Origin: Pseudomonadaceae bacterium
GTDB lineage: Bacteria; Pseudomonadota; Alphaproteobacteria; UBA2136; UBA6156
Assembly: GCA_024236095.1 (NCBI GenBank)
Contig: JACKLD010000015.1
Coordinates: 62,001 to 126,000, forward strand
DNA length: 64,000 bases
Direction: 5' to 3'
Shown here: in pieces, positions 1 to 9,561 of the stretch
Numbering within the stretch: position 1 is the stretch's first letter
Layout of the letters: each line of letters opens with the position of its first letter
Notes under the pieces: generated by a model
Seen by the model: only the letters and a program-made list of their open reading frames with translations
Told to the model about the DNA's origin: nothing
The model's database searches: none
Position numbers and translations under genes: made by a program

Positions 1-339
1 TGAAAACCACTCAGGGTCGGCATGTTTGTGCGGCTCGGCGTTGTAAGGCTCACCCTGCCATGTGTGCGCGGTGAAGAAGACATAGCTGACCTGTACCGTC
101 TTGTCCTTGCGCCACGCCTTGTCGAACAGGCCTGCAAACACCAAGTCGTCGGGGTTTACTTCCACACCAATCTCTTCGCGCACCTCGCGTACGGCAGCCT
201 GATGATAGGTCTCGCCCTCATCCACCCCGCCACCGGGCGACGTGTAAGAGCCGACCCACGCCTCGGTGCCGGTACGCTTGAGCAACAGAACCCTGTCATC
301 CTGCCGCAGCAACACGTTGACGACACGCCGCGTCCCCAT
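1..339 (-). CDS. Nudix hydrolase (3' end cut by window edge)
   Basis: About 113 codons of a Nudix-family pyrophosphohydrolase are visible before the window ends. The Nudix box is complete: GGGVDEGE, ten residues, then REVREEIG, matching G-x5-E-x7-RE-U-x-EE-x-G-U, which binds the catalytic Mg2+. The substrate (a nucleoside diphosphate linked to X) cannot be told from the sequence. The ATG shares one base with the stop of the upstream sucA (TGATG), so the two are probably translationally coupled. The coupling of a Nudix enzyme to sucA is seen here; its physiological meaning is unknown. Confidence 0.85.
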   Translation of the reverse strand, partial: MGTRRVVNVLLRQDDRVLLLKRTGTEAWVGSYTSPGGGVDEGETYHQAAVREVREEIGVEVNPDDLVFAGLFDKAWRKDKTVQVSYVFFTAHTWQGEPYNAEPHKHADPEWFS

Positions 340-3053
340 CACGCCGCCTCCTGTTTGCCGGCAGACCCGAAAATGGTGTCCAGAATCGCATTCTGCTCGG
401 CCTGATACATCCGCGTGGTACCGGCGGCGGGGCTGGCCGATGTCGGACGGCCCGCATAATGCAAAAAGCCCCAGTCGCGTTGCCAGTTTTCCTGCACGTA
501 CCACCATGCCCCCATGTTGCGCGGTTCTTCCTGCACCCACCAAATGTCCTTGCAGCCGTACACTTTCAATATCTGGGCAATCTCGTCGGCGGGCCACGGG
601 TACAGCTCTTCCACACGCAGCAGGGCCACATGGGCGGCGTTCATCTCGGCACGACGGGCCGCGAGGTCATAGTACACCTTGCCGCTGCACAGCACCACGC
701 GCTTGGGCTTTTTGGGCGCCTCGGCATCGGTGATGAGCGGCTGCCATGCGCCCTTGACCAACTCGGAGACATCCGACACGGCGGCCGGATGGCGCAGCAA
801 ACTTTTCGGCGTCATCACCACCAGCGGACGCTTGGCGGGCCACAGGGCCTGACGACGCAGCAGGTGGAAAATCTGCGCAGGCGTGCTGGGCATGCACACA
901 CGCATGTTGCCTTGCCCGCACAGTTGCAGGTAACGCTCCAGCCGCGCACTGCTGTGCTCGGGCCCCTGCCCTTCCTGTCCGTGGGGCAGCAGCAGGCCAA
1001 GGCCGTTCATCTGACCCCATTTGGCCTCGGCTGCTGCTAAAAACTGGTCAATCACCACCTGCGCGCCGTTGGCAAAGTCGCCAAACTGGGCCTCCCACAG
1101 CACCAAGGCTTCCGGCTCGGCGTGGGCGTAGCCGTACTCAAAGCCCATCACCGCGTTCTCGCTCAACGCCGAATTGTGGATGGCACAGCGCGCGCCCTTG
1201 CTGGCCAAGGTGGCCAACGGCGACCATTTGCCACCAGTGGCACTGTCGGTGAGCACCGCATGACGATGCGAAAAGGTGCCACGGCGGGCATCCTGTCCGG
1301 TCAGGCGCACGGTGATGCCCTCATGCAGCAGGGCACCGTAAGCAGCCGTTTCCGCCGCACCCCAATTGAGCGGTTTGTCGCCGTTCAGCATGGCAATGCG
1401 TTCTTCCACCACTTTGGCCACCTTGCTGTTGGGCATGAAGCGTTCCGGCACCTCGGCCCATGCCTTGGCGATTTTGCCCACCACGTCCGCCTTGACAGCG
1501 GTGGCGGGGGCACGGGTCTCGGCGGCAGGGTCGGCCTTGGCCTTCACGGTGACGCCCTCTTTCGCCTTGGCAAAAGAGGCTTCCAGCTCCTCCTTCACCG
1601 CCGCATCGATGGCATCCAGCCTGGCGGCATCCATGCCGCCTGCCAGCAGTTGGGCACGGTACACCTCGGCAGGCACCGGATGGTCTTTGATGAGGGCATA
1701 CAGCAACGGTTGGGTAAAGGTCGGATCATCGCCCTCGTTGTGGCCCCAACGACGGTAGCCATACACGTCGATCACCGCATCCTTGCCGAAGGCCTTGCGG
1801 TAGTCCAACGCAAAGCGCGCCGCACGCAAACAAGCCTCCACGTCATCGGCGTTGACATGCACAATCGGACAGCCGAGGGATTTGAAAATATCGGTGCAGT
1901 AATCGCCGCTCACCGCGTCGGTGGGGTCGGCGGTAAAACCCACCTGGTTGTTGGCAATGATATGGATGGTGCCGCCCACGTTGTACGGCTCCAACGCCAT
2001 CAGGTTGTTGCACTCGGCAACAATGCCCTGCCCGGCCACCGCGCTGTCGCCATGGATAAGTACCGGCAGCACACGGGCGAAATTGGCCATGCCGCTCTCG
2101 CGGCCATAGGCGGCGGCCTTGGCGCGGGCGGCGCCCAGCACCAACGGGTTTACCGCCTCGAGGTGGCTGGGGTTGTACATCAGCTCCAACTCCACGCCGT
2201 CGCCGTTCTCGGCCTGATGGTTGTACACCTTGCCCATGTGGTACTTCACGTCACCGGCAAGCGGGCAGGCGCCTTCACAGGCAAAGGTTTCAGCATAGGC
2301 GGCAAACAGGTCGGCGTAAGGCTTGTGGAAGACATTGCACAGCATGTTCAGACGTCCACGGTGGGCCATGCCCAGTACCATGTGCTTGGCACCGTCCGTC
2401 ACCGCGCGCTCCACCATGCGCAGCAATACCGGCACCATGGCGTCGGTCCCTTCAATACTGAAACGCTTGGCCCCCACAAACTTGGTATGCAGGGTGCGCT
2501 CCAGCGCATTGGCCCGCACCAACCCCTCATACAGTTTCAACTGCTCGTCAGCGGCAATCGGCTGGCGGTTGGCGGGGTTTTCCCACCATGCCCGCACCCA
2601 CTCGCGCTCGGCGGGCACACGCACCGCCAGTGTTTCAATGCCGGTGTGGTGGCCATACACTTCAATCAGTTTGGCGCGGATGTCCTTCAGCGGCGCCATT
2701 TCTTCCGGCAACACGCCGTGGGTATGGAACGGCGTGTCCAAGTCCTCGTCTCCCAGCCCATAGGGCGCCAGCGTCAACTCCTCGTTGCGGTCGGGCTCTT
2801 TCCGTTGCAGCGGGTTGATCCACGCGCCCAAATGCCCCCGCGCACGCCAGATTTGAATATAGCGTTGCACCGCCAGCGCCTTGCCGGTTTGTTCCGGCGT
2901 ACAGGCGCCCGAGGCCCCAATCCCCGCCTGCTCCAGCCCGATGAAATAAGCCCGCCACTCCGGCGAGACGCTGGCCTCATCGGCCTGATATTGTTGGTAA
3001 AGCGCCTCTACGTAGGCGGTATCGGCGGCATCAAACGTGCGGGCTGTTGCCAT
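339..3053 (-). CDS. sucA: 2-oxoglutarate dehydrogenase E1 component
   Basis: A thiamine-diphosphate-dependent E1 subunit of 904 residues, slightly shorter than the usual 930-980. It decarboxylates 2-oxoglutarate and transfers the succinyl group to E2 lipoamide in the TCA cycle. The N-terminal E2-binding stretch (YVEALYQQYQ near residue 15) is present. The thiamine-diphosphate region with HGDSA and the later NN-containing segment lies around residues 333-375, and YGYRRWGHNEGDDP around 430. The C-terminus ends with the typical GRPTSASPAAGT segment. It lies downstream of miaA on the same strand and overlaps the Nudix gene by one base. sucB/lpd are not in the window. Confidence 0.97.
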   Translation of the reverse strand: MATARTFDAADTAYVEALYQQYQADEASVSPEWRAYFIGLEQAGIGASGACTPEQTGKALAVQRYIQIWRARGHLGAWINPLQRKEPDRNEELTLAPYGLGDEDLDTPFHTHGVLPEEMAPLKDIRAKLIEVYGHHTGIETLAVRVPAEREWVRAWWENPANRQPIAADEQLKLYEGLVRANALERTLHTKFVGAKRFSIEGTDAMVPVLLRMVERAVTDGAKHMVLGMAHRGRLNMLCNVFHKPYADLFAAYAETFACEGACPLAGDVKYHMGKVYNHQAENGDGVELELMYNPSHLEAVNPLVLGAARAKAAAYGRESGMANFARVLPVLIHGDSAVAGQGIVAECNNLMALEPYNVGGTIHIIANNQVGFTADPTDAVSGDYCTDIFKSLGCPIVHVNADDVEACLRAARFALDYRKAFGKDAVIDVYGYRRWGHNEGDDPTFTQPLLYALIKDHPVPAEVYRAQLLAGGMDAARLDAIDAAVKEELEASFAKAKEGVTVKAKADPAAETRAPATAVKADVVGKIAKAWAEVPERFMPNSKVAKVVEERIAMLNGDKPLNWGAAETAAYGALLHEGITVRLTGQDARRGTFSHRHAVLTDSATGGKWSPLATLASKGARCAIHNSALSENAVMGFEYGYAHAEPEALVLWEAQFGDFANGAQVVIDQFLAAAEAKWGQMNGLGLLLPHGQEGQGPEHSSARLERYLQLCGQGNMRVCMPSTPAQIFHLLRRQALWPAKRPLVVMTPKSLLRHPAAVSDVSELVKGAWQPLITDAEAPKKPKRVVLCSGKVYYDLAARRAEMNAAHVALLRVEELYPWPADEIAQILKVYGCKDIWWVQEEPRNMGAWWYVQENWQRDWGFLHYAGRPTSASPAAGTTRMYQAEQNAILDTIFGSAGKQEAA

Positions 3054-3101
3054 GGCTGGCCTTTTGTTCCTTGTTGACGCCGCACCCTACGCCCCCGTTT
3101 T

Positions 3102-4016
3102 TCAAGTTGCAAGGGGGTGCGCCCGCACAAATGCCAGCGCTGCCGCCGTGTCGGGCACTTGCTGCGTGTAGTCGGCAGCATACTGGTTGTTCAACCACGT
3201 GGCCTGCCGTTTGGCATATTGGCGGTGAGAGATGATCCCCAATTCCACCGCCTGCTCCAATGAGAGATCTCCCTCGAAATAACGGTAAAGTTCGGCCACG
3301 CCCAGGCCGGTCAACGCCGGTAGCGTGGCGGCGTGGCCTGCTTCTTTCAAACTTCTGATTTCCTCCAGAAGCCCCTGCTCCAGCATCGCCTGCCAACGGT
3401 CGGCAATGCGCCGGTGCAGCACCTCACGCGGCGGGCACAACGCCAACTTGATAAAGGCAAACGGGCTGCCGGACGCAGGCGCCTGTTGCCACTCACTCAA
3501 TGCACGCCCCGTAGCCCCATGCACGGCCAACCCACGGGCAATCCGTTGCGCGTCCGTGGGTTGGATGCGCGCGGCCCAAGCCGCATCCACCGTTTGCAAA
3601 CGGGCGTAAGCGGCGGCAATGTCCTCGGCCACCTCGGCCTCAACCGCAGCATTGATGTCGTCAGAGATGGGTGGAATCGGGCTGATACCCTCCATCAACG
3701 CCCGCAGGTAAAAACCGGTGCCCCCCACCACGATGGCGGTCTTGCCGCGTGCCTGTACATTCTGAATCACTTGGGTGGCGGCCTTGGCATAATCGCCCGC
3801 CGAATAGCGCACGTCCGGCGACAGAAACTCATACAGATGATGCGGTACGCGGGCGTAATCCTCTGCCGACGGGCAAGCGGTAATCAGCGGCATCCCCTTG
3901 TAAATCTGGCGGCTGTCGGCGTTGACAATCTCGCCGTCCAACACTTCGGCCAAACCCAGCGCCAACGCGCTCTTGCCGCTGGCAGTGGGGCCAAAGAGGG
4001 TGACGACAGGCATCAT
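3102..4016 (-). CDS. miaA: tRNA dimethylallyltransferase
   Basis: Transfers a dimethylallyl group to N6 of A37 in tRNAs reading UNN codons. The P-loop GPTASGKS lies at the N-terminus, followed by NADSRQIYKGM (substrate Asp/Ser region) and VGGTGFYLRAL. The C-terminal region has the conserved GLGVAELYRYFEGD and QYAKRQATW segments, the latter of the tRNA-binding core. Length of about 304 residues is normal. A GTG six codons upstream lies directly against AGGAG, too close to be used, so the first ATG of the MM pair (4016, or 4013) is preferred. It follows degP on the same strand with a short gap. Confidence 0.96.
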   Translation of the reverse strand: MMPVVTLFGPTASGKSALALGLAEVLDGEIVNADSRQIYKGMPLITACPSAEDYARVPHHLYEFLSPDVRYSAGDYAKAATQVIQNVQARGKTAIVVGGTGFYLRALMEGISPIPPISDDINAAVEAEVAEDIAAAYARLQTVDAAWAARIQPTDAQRIARGLAVHGATGRALSEWQQAPASGSPFAFIKLALCPPREVLHRRIADRWQAMLEQGLLEEIRSLKEAGHAATLPALTGLGVAELYRYFEGDLSLEQAVELGIISHRQYAKRQATWLNNQYAADYTQQVPDTAAALAFVRAHPLAT

Positions 4017-4040
4017 GCCCCGCCTGTAGCACACTCTCCT

Positions 4041-5477
4041 TTACTTCGCCAAGTTAAGCGGCACGAACAGGTAGCCATCATCGCGGTACACGCGCAGCAA
4101 CACCTTGCCCTTGCGGCCTTTCAGCGCGCGCTGCACCTCGGCGGTGGTGGCTACCTTTTTCCAGTCCACCTCGGTAATCACGTCGCCACGGGCAAGCCCG
4201 CTCTCGGCCGCCGCGCTGCCACGGGCCACCCCTTCCACCACCACGCCGCGCACGCTGTCCGGCAGGTCAAGCTGCCGACGGATGATCGCATCCAGCGACC
4301 CAAGCGTCAGCCCCGCGACATCGCCGCTTTCCGCACCGTCCTTGCCGTCGGCGGGCGGCACCTCATCTTCATCCCCTTCCAACTTGGCGATGGTCACGTT
4401 GCGGGTCAGCGGCTTGCCTTCACGCAGCAAACTGACCGGCACACTGGTGCCAATGGGCGTTTCCGCCACCAAACGCGGCAGGTCGGACATCTCGGAAATG
4501 GCGGTGCCGTTGAAGCTCAAAATCACGTCGCCGTTTTCAATCCCCGCCTTGGCCGCCGGACTGTCCTTGGTCACCTCCGAAACCAGCGCCCCTACGTCGT
4601 CCTTCAACCCCAGCGTGGCGGCAAGATCTTTGGTGACGGTCTGGATGCGCACGCCCAGCCAGCCGCGCACAGGGTGGCCGTATTGCTTGATCTGCCCCAC
4701 CACCATCTTCACGGTATTGGCCGGAATGGCGAAACCGATGCCGTTGCTGCCACCGCTGCGGGTATAAATGGCGGCGTTGATGCCAATCACTTCGCCCACC
4801 ACATTGAACAACGGCCCCCCCGAATTGCCGGGGTTGATGGCGGCGTCGGTCTGGATGAAATCGTCATACGGCCCCTGCCCAATGTTGCGGCCCAAGGCGC
4901 TGACGATGCCGCTGGTCACCGTGCCGCCCAAACCAAACGGGTTGCCGATGGCCAGCACCGCCTGCCCGGCCCGCACCTTGTCGCTGTCGCCCAGGCGGGC
5001 GTAAGGAAGATTGCCCTTGCCCTCAATTTTCAGCAGCGAAAGATCGTTCTTACTATCGCGGCCAATCAACTTGGCGGGGTATTCCTCCCGCCCGCCGTTG
5101 AACTTGACGACAATCTCATCGGCCCCGTCGACCACATGGTTGTTGGTTACCACATAGCCATCAGGCGAGATGATAACCCCACTGCCAAGGCTTTCACGCG
5201 GCGCGGTTTGCAGGTTGCCCAGCCCTTCACCGAACTGCTCGAAAAACTGCTCGAACGGCGTGCCCGCAAAAGGGTTGCCGCGCGGCCCGAAAATCTCGTC
5301 CTTGCCAAGCTTCTTCGGCTTGGTTTTGGTGGCCACGTTCACCACGGCGGGGCTCAGCCGTTCCACCAAGTCGGCATAATCCACCAGCTGCGGGTTGGCG
5401 GCATGGGCGGGAGCCACCAACGGCGCCACAGTCAACGAGGAAGCAGCCAACAACAGGGCCAGAACGAGGGAACGCAT
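4041..5477 (-). CDS. degP: Do/DegP-type periplasmic serine protease
   Basis: A 478-residue HtrA-family envelope protease/chaperone. The start at 5477 is set by AAAGGAAAG nine bases upstream and by a clean signal peptide (MRSLVLALLL to APAHA). An upstream in-frame ATG would add 17 residues before the signal peptide. The catalytic triad is intact: His114 in TNNHV, Asp145 in NDLSLL, Ser219 in NPGNSGGP. Two PDZ domains follow (about 275-370 and 395-475). The hflK-hflC-degP order on one strand is known from alphaproteobacteria, where HflKC modulates FtsH; shared envelope quality control is a reasonable inference. Confidence 0.96.
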   Translation of the reverse strand: MRSLVLALLLAASSLTVAPLVAPAHAANPQLVDYADLVERLSPAVVNVATKTKPKKLGKDEIFGPRGNPFAGTPFEQFFEQFGEGLGNLQTAPRESLGSGVIISPDGYVVTNNHVVDGADEIVVKFNGGREEYPAKLIGRDSKNDLSLLKIEGKGNLPYARLGDSDKVRAGQAVLAIGNPFGLGGTVTSGIVSALGRNIGQGPYDDFIQTDAAINPGNSGGPLFNVVGEVIGINAAIYTRSGGSNGIGFAIPANTVKMVVGQIKQYGHPVRGWLGVRIQTVTKDLAATLGLKDDVGALVSEVTKDSPAAKAGIENGDVILSFNGTAISEMSDLPRLVAETPIGTSVPVSLLREGKPLTRNVTIAKLEGDEDEVPPADGKDGAESGDVAGLTLGSLDAIIRRQLDLPDSVRGVVVEGVARGSAAAESGLARGDVITEVDWKKVATTAEVQRALKGRKGKVLLRVYRDDGYLFVPLNLAK

Positions 5478-5581
5478 GACGATTCTTTCCTTTGATAATG
5501 CGGACATGGACAGCAGTTTACCCTGCAAACCTTGCGCGTCAACGCGGCGGAAAAAGCATGAAAGGCGGAGGTAAGGTGCAG

Positions 5582-5613
5582 CGTGTCATTCCAGCGGAAA
5601 CTGGAATGACACG
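5582..5613. repeat. Perfect 13-bp inverted repeat between hflC and degP
   Basis: CGTGTCATTCCAG at 5582-5594 is exactly reversed at 5601-5613 with a CGGAAA loop. Neither strand has a T-tract after the stem, so it is less likely a classic terminator than a REP-like palindrome or mRNA-stabilising hairpin between two genes of one transcription direction. The GTCATTCC core resembles short dispersed palindromes common in proteobacterial genomes. Confidence 0.7.
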
Positions 5614-5621
5614 ACCGTCTA

Positions 5622-6473
5622 TTACCGCTCAATCAAGCTGTCGGTAAAGGCATTGTCGCCGTCCAGCACGAAGACGGTGTTGTCTTGCAGGGCGGCCTTG
5701 TACGCGTCCAAACTGCGGATGAGCTTGTACAGCGACGGGTCGGCATTGAACGCTTGCCCGCCGATACGGATGGCGTCGGCATCGCCCTCCCCGCGCAGTT
5801 TTTGCGCGTCGCGCTGGGCTTCGGCCAAAATGATGGTGCGCTGCTTTTCGGCATCGGCGCGGATTTTCTGGGCCTCTTCCTCGCCGCTGGCGCGGATTTC
5901 CGCCGCCTCCTTCTGGCGTTCGGCACGCATGCGGCGGAACACCGCTTCACTGTTCTCGGTGGGCAGGTCGGCACGCTTGATGCGCACGTCCACAATCTTG
6001 ATACCCAGCGGCTTGGCTTCATCACGGCTGCTGTCCAAAATGGCGCGCATCACCTTGGCGCGTTCGCCGGAAATCAAATCATGCAACGGCACGCTGGCCA
6101 CATAGGCGCGGATGTTGGAGTTGACGATGGTGGCAATACGCTGCACCGCCAGCCCCTCGTTGCGCACGGCACGATAAAACTGCGCGGCATCCACAATGCG
6201 CCAGCGGGTGAAACTGTCGACCACGATGCGTTTCTTGTCCAGCGTCTGCACCTCTTCGGCGTCGGCGTGGGTTTGGAGGATACGTTTATCAAAAACCACC
6301 AATTGGTTGTAAAACGGTATCTTGGCATACAGGCCGGGCTCGGTAATCAGCCGGTCCACCCGCCCCAGCGCCAGCACCATCACCTGTTGGGTTTCGCGCA
6401 CGGTAAACAGCGTGTTGAGCAGCACGAACACCACGGCAACAACAGCAACAATCAAGGCGGTCATACGGTTCAT
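5622..6473 (-). CDS. hflC: HflC membrane protein, SPFH/band-7 family
   Basis: A 283-residue partner of HflK; together they form a membrane complex that surrounds and modulates the FtsH protease. One N-terminal membrane anchor (about residues 5-24) precedes the SPFH domain, which opens with QQVMVLALGRVDRLITEPGLYAKIPF, shown here only as the landmark QQVMVLALGR. A charged coiled-coil region rich in AEKQR and EGDADA motifs follows (about 185-235). The start overlaps the hflK stop by four bases (ATGA), indicating translational coupling. Confidence 0.96.
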   Translation of the reverse strand: MNRMTALIVAVVAVVFVLLNTLFTVRETQQVMVLALGRVDRLITEPGLYAKIPFYNQLVVFDKRILQTHADAEEVQTLDKKRIVVDSFTRWRIVDAAQFYRAVRNEGLAVQRIATIVNSNIRAYVASVPLHDLISGERAKVMRAILDSSRDEAKPLGIKIVDVRIKRADLPTENSEAVFRRMRAERQKEAAEIRASGEEEAQKIRADAEKQRTIILAEAQRDAQKLRGEGDADAIRIGGQAFNADPSLYKLIRSLDAYKAALQDNTVFVLDGDNAFTDSLIER

Positions 6474-7594
6474 CGGCCAGCCTCCGCCTTGGGTTTTGTA
6501 TCAAGAAGCTTGTCCAGCGGAATAAACGGCAACAGGTTGCCCCCGCCCTTGCCGGTGACCACCACCTTGGGTTTGCCGGCCAGCACCTCTTCCATGGCAT
6601 CCATGTACAGACGCTCCCGCGTCACGTCCGGCGCCTGTTTATAAGGCCCTACCTGTGCACGGAAACGGCTGGCTTCACCCTCGGCACGGGCCACGGTGGC
6701 GGCCTTGTAGCCCGCCGCATCTTCCAGCAATTGGGCGGCCTGACCACGGGCCAGCGGCAGAATGCGGTTGGCGTAGCCCTTGCTTTCGTTGATCACCTTC
6801 TCGGCGTCGGCGCGGGCGGCCTGCACGTCGCGGAAGGCTTCCACCACTTCGGCAGGCGGGTTGACCTGCTGCAAATCCACGCCGGTAATCAGCACACCGG
6901 CCTTGTAGTAGTCCAACACCGCCTGCAAATGTTTCTGGGTTTCTTCCTGGATGGCCAGCTTGTTGTCGGCCAGCGCATCGTCAATGGGGTGGCGGCCGAT
7001 GGTCTCGCGCATCACGCTTTCGGCCACGCTGGCCACGGTTTCATCGACATCAAACACGTTGAACAGGTAGTTGCGGGCGTCGGCCACCTTCCAGCGCACG
7101 GTAAAGTCCAAGTCCACGATGTTCTCATCGCCGGTCAGCATCATGCTTTCGGCCTCCACGTCGCGGTTGCCGCCGTACTCGCCGCTGCGGAAGCCGATTT
7201 GCACGATATTCTCCCGCGTCACGTTGGGTTTGGTCACCGTCTCTACCGGCCACGGCAGGTGGTAGTGCAGGCCGCTGTCGGTGGTGTAGGCATAGGCGCC
7301 GAAACGTTGCACCACGCCCTGCTGCTCGGGCGCCACGATGTACAGGCCCGAGGCCAGCCACACTGCCACCGCCGCCAGCACAAACCAGCGCCAGTTGGTA
7401 TCGCCGCCGTCATTCTTCCACATGCCGCGCAGGTTTTCGGTCAGTTTGTTCATCACGTCTTCCAGCTCCGGCTGGGGCGGACGGCCACCGCCGGATGACG
7501 GGCGGGTGCTGCGCGGGGTTGAAGGCTTGCGGGCATTGCCCCAAGGGCCGCCGTTGTCCCAGTTGAAAAGGTGGGAGAAGGTTTTGCTGTCCAT
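6470..7594 (-). CDS. hflK: HflK membrane protein, SPFH/band-7 family
   Basis: A 374-residue SPFH protein. The start at 7594 gives the typical N-terminus with a WDNGGPWG motif and a Pro/Gly/Arg-rich cytosolic segment, then a single membrane span (WFVLAAVAVWLASGLYIV) and the SPFH domain beginning IVAPEQQGVVQRFGAY. An upstream in-frame start would add 22 unrelated residues. The C-terminal helical region carries EVVEAFRDVQAARADAEK, a family hallmark. It is first in the hflK-hflC-degP set and diverges from the small secreted gene at 7703. Confidence 0.96.
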   Translation of the reverse strand: MDSKTFSHLFNWDNGGPWGNARKPSTPRSTRPSSGGGRPPQPELEDVMNKLTENLRGMWKNDGGDTNWRWFVLAAVAVWLASGLYIVAPEQQGVVQRFGAYAYTTDSGLHYHLPWPVETVTKPNVTRENIVQIGFRSGEYGGNRDVEAESMMLTGDENIVDLDFTVRWKVADARNYLFNVFDVDETVASVAESVMRETIGRHPIDDALADNKLAIQEETQKHLQAVLDYYKAGVLITGVDLQQVNPPAEVVEAFRDVQAARADAEKVINESKGYANRILPLARGQAAQLLEDAAGYKAATVARAEGEASRFRAQVGPYKQAPDVTRERLYMDAMEEVLAGKPKVVVTGKGGGNLLPFIPLDKLLDTKPKAEAGR

Positions 7595-7702
7595 GGGGCC
7601 GCAGCTTACCGCAACGGCTTGGGGGGTCAAGCAAAAGCGGCACAAGATGAATGTATACACAAATCACTTGCATTGCATGTCAGGCAGATGTAACATGCCC
7701 CC

Positions 7703-7951
7703 ATGAGCTTGAAACACGCCCTCACCGCCGCCACCGCCATCAGCTTGGTGGGTGCGGCCCCCGTTACGGCCCAACATCAGGCCAAGCCTGCCATGCCGTC
7801 CCATGAGTGCGGTTTCAATGCCACCATGAAAGAGGTCGCCGAGCGCCAAGGCAACACCCGAGAAGCCCTGCGCCGTGGGCGTCTGTTGATCGACGGCCGC
7901 TGCGTCTATGGCCTGCGCTTCAACACCCGAGAAGCCTCCAAATCCCGGTAA
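7703..7951 (+). CDS. Small secreted protein, unknown
   Basis: An 82-residue reading frame divergent from hflK. It starts with a credible signal peptide (MSLKHALTAATAISLVGAAP, cleavage near TAQ-H). The mature part of about 58 residues is basic and contains two cysteines that could form a disulfide. The motif NTREA occurs twice, near residues 51 and 74, from a repeated DNA stretch. No family is recognised. The signal peptide and the position opposite hflK support a real gene, but its short length leaves doubt. Confidence 0.5.
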   Translation: MSLKHALTAATAISLVGAAPVTAQHQAKPAMPSHECGFNATMKEVAERQGNTREALRRGRLLIDGRCVYGLRFNTREASKSR

Positions 7952-7972
7952 TTCCGCAAGTCATCTACGCCC

Positions 7973-9445
7973 CTACGCCGCCTCGTGGTGGTAATCGCTG
8001 CGCGGGCTGAAGCTGTGGAAAGTGGTGGTTTGCGGGTGGAACAGCAGGCGCACGGTATCGGTAGGCCCCTTGCGGTTTTTGGAGATGATCAGTTCGGTGA
8101 TGCCGCGCACCTTTTCCAAGCGGTCTTTCATTTCCAAGGCCTTTTTGTCACCGTCCAGCGCGTCGCCCGCGCCCAACTGGCGGCTTAGATAGTACTCCTC
8201 GCGGTAGAGGAACCACACCAAATCGGCATCCTGCTCGATACTGCCGGATTCGCGCAAATCGGCCAACTGCGGGCGTTTGTTGTCGCGGCTTTCCACCCCA
8301 CGGGAAAGCTGCGAGAGGGCAATGACCGGAATGTTGAGTTCGCGGGCAATGTGCTTCAGCCCCTGCGAAATCTCACTCACCTCCTGCACGCGGTTGTCGC
8401 TGCTGCGGCCGCTGCCGCTCATCAGTTGCAGGTAGTCCACAATCAGCAGGCCGATGCCGTACTGCCGCTTCATCCGCCGCGCCCGCGCACGCATGGCGTT
8501 GATGGAGAGGCCCGGCGTATCGTCAATATAAAGCGGCAACTCGGCCATCTCGCCCGCCGCCGCCACCAAACGACCAAAATCGGCATCGTTCAGATGCCCG
8601 CTGGCAATCTGGTTGGCCGAAACATTGGCGGCGGAAGAAAGCATCCGCTGCGTAATCTGGTCGGCGCCCATTTCCAAGCTGAACACCCCCACCGCCGCGC
8701 CACCCGGCTCGCCACGCACCAGCTTGGTGGCCACATTCTGCGCAATGTTGATGGCCAGTGCCGTCTTCCCCATGCTGGGGCGGGCAGCAAGGATAATCAT
8801 GTCGCTGCGCTGCAACCCACCCAACAGGTTGTCCAAGTCGGCAAAGTTGGTCGCCACGCCGGTCAGACCGCTGCCGTCTTTCTTGGCAGCTTCGGCGCGT
8901 TCAATCACTTCACGCAAGCTATCCCTCAAGCCGCGCACGGTGCTGGTGGCGTTGCCGGTTTCGGCCAAACGGAACAACTCGCCGCTCACCGCATCCAATA
9001 CCTCGCGGACACTGGTGGCCTCACTGGCGGTGCCCGCCTGTTGCTTCAGGTTGTCGGAAAGACCAATCAACTGCCGCTGCAAATAGGCGGTGTGAATCAC
9101 CTCGGCCAAACTCTTCACATCGCCGCCCAGCCCTGCGTTCTCGAACATGCTGGTCAGGTGCGGAAACAACGCGTTGTCAGCATCAAACGGGGTGTGCCGC
9201 AGCCCTTCACGCAACGTAATCGGGTTGGCTTCCCGCCCACGGTTGATCAGCTTCTCAATCGCCTCAAACACCGCCGCATGCAGCGGCACATAAAAATGCT
9301 CGGCCAGCAACGTCCCCTGCAGGTCGTCGTACAGGCGGTTGTTCACCATCAACGCCCCCAGCAACGCCTGTTCGGCGGCCACGCTGTGGGGCACCTGCAC
9401 GGTCAGCGCAGTAATGTCGGTGGTCGTTACGGCTGTCTCACTCAT
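7973..9445 (-). CDS. dnaB: Replicative DNA helicase DnaB
   Basis: A 490-residue hexameric 5'-3' helicase of the replication fork. The N-terminal DnaB domain (about 18-120, with AAEQALLGALM) interacts with primase. The RecA-like motor follows: Walker A ARPSMGKTA at 221-229, GVFSLEM, LLIVDYLQLM (Walker B), ALSQLSRGVE, and the C-terminal ESGSIEQDAD and ISKNRKGPT arginine-finger region. Length is normal and no intein is present. Confidence 0.97.
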   Translation of the reverse strand: MSETAVTTTDITALTVQVPHSVAAEQALLGALMVNNRLYDDLQGTLLAEHFYVPLHAAVFEAIEKLINRGREANPITLREGLRHTPFDADNALFPHLTSMFENAGLGGDVKSLAEVIHTAYLQRQLIGLSDNLKQQAGTASEATSVREVLDAVSGELFRLAETGNATSTVRGLRDSLREVIERAEAAKKDGSGLTGVATNFADLDNLLGGLQRSDMIILAARPSMGKTALAINIAQNVATKLVRGEPGGAAVGVFSLEMGADQITQRMLSSAANVSANQIASGHLNDADFGRLVAAAGEMAELPLYIDDTPGLSINAMRARARRMKRQYGIGLLIVDYLQLMSGSGRSSDNRVQEVSEISQGLKHIARELNIPVIALSQLSRGVESRDNKRPQLADLRESGSIEQDADLVWFLYREEYYLSRQLGAGDALDGDKKALEMKDRLEKVRGITELIISKNRKGPTDTVRLLFHPQTTTFHSFSPRSDYHHEAA

Positions 9446-9561
9446 GCCCGCACCCTACACGTCCCCACCCGCCACCGCCAGCGACCTGCCGCTTATCCCA
9501 CCTTTGTCCGCAAACTTATCCACAAAAAAAGAGAAAGGCCGCTCGCGCGACCTCTCCCCCC

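Noticed and set aside
1122..3077. Long plus-strand open frame of 651 codons
   Set aside because: It is antisense to sucA, His/Gly-rich and has no motifs; a by-product of high-GC codon use.
3333..5495. Plus-strand open frame of 720 codons
   Set aside because: Antisense to miaA and degP; both sense genes have complete motifs and the antisense product resembles no family.
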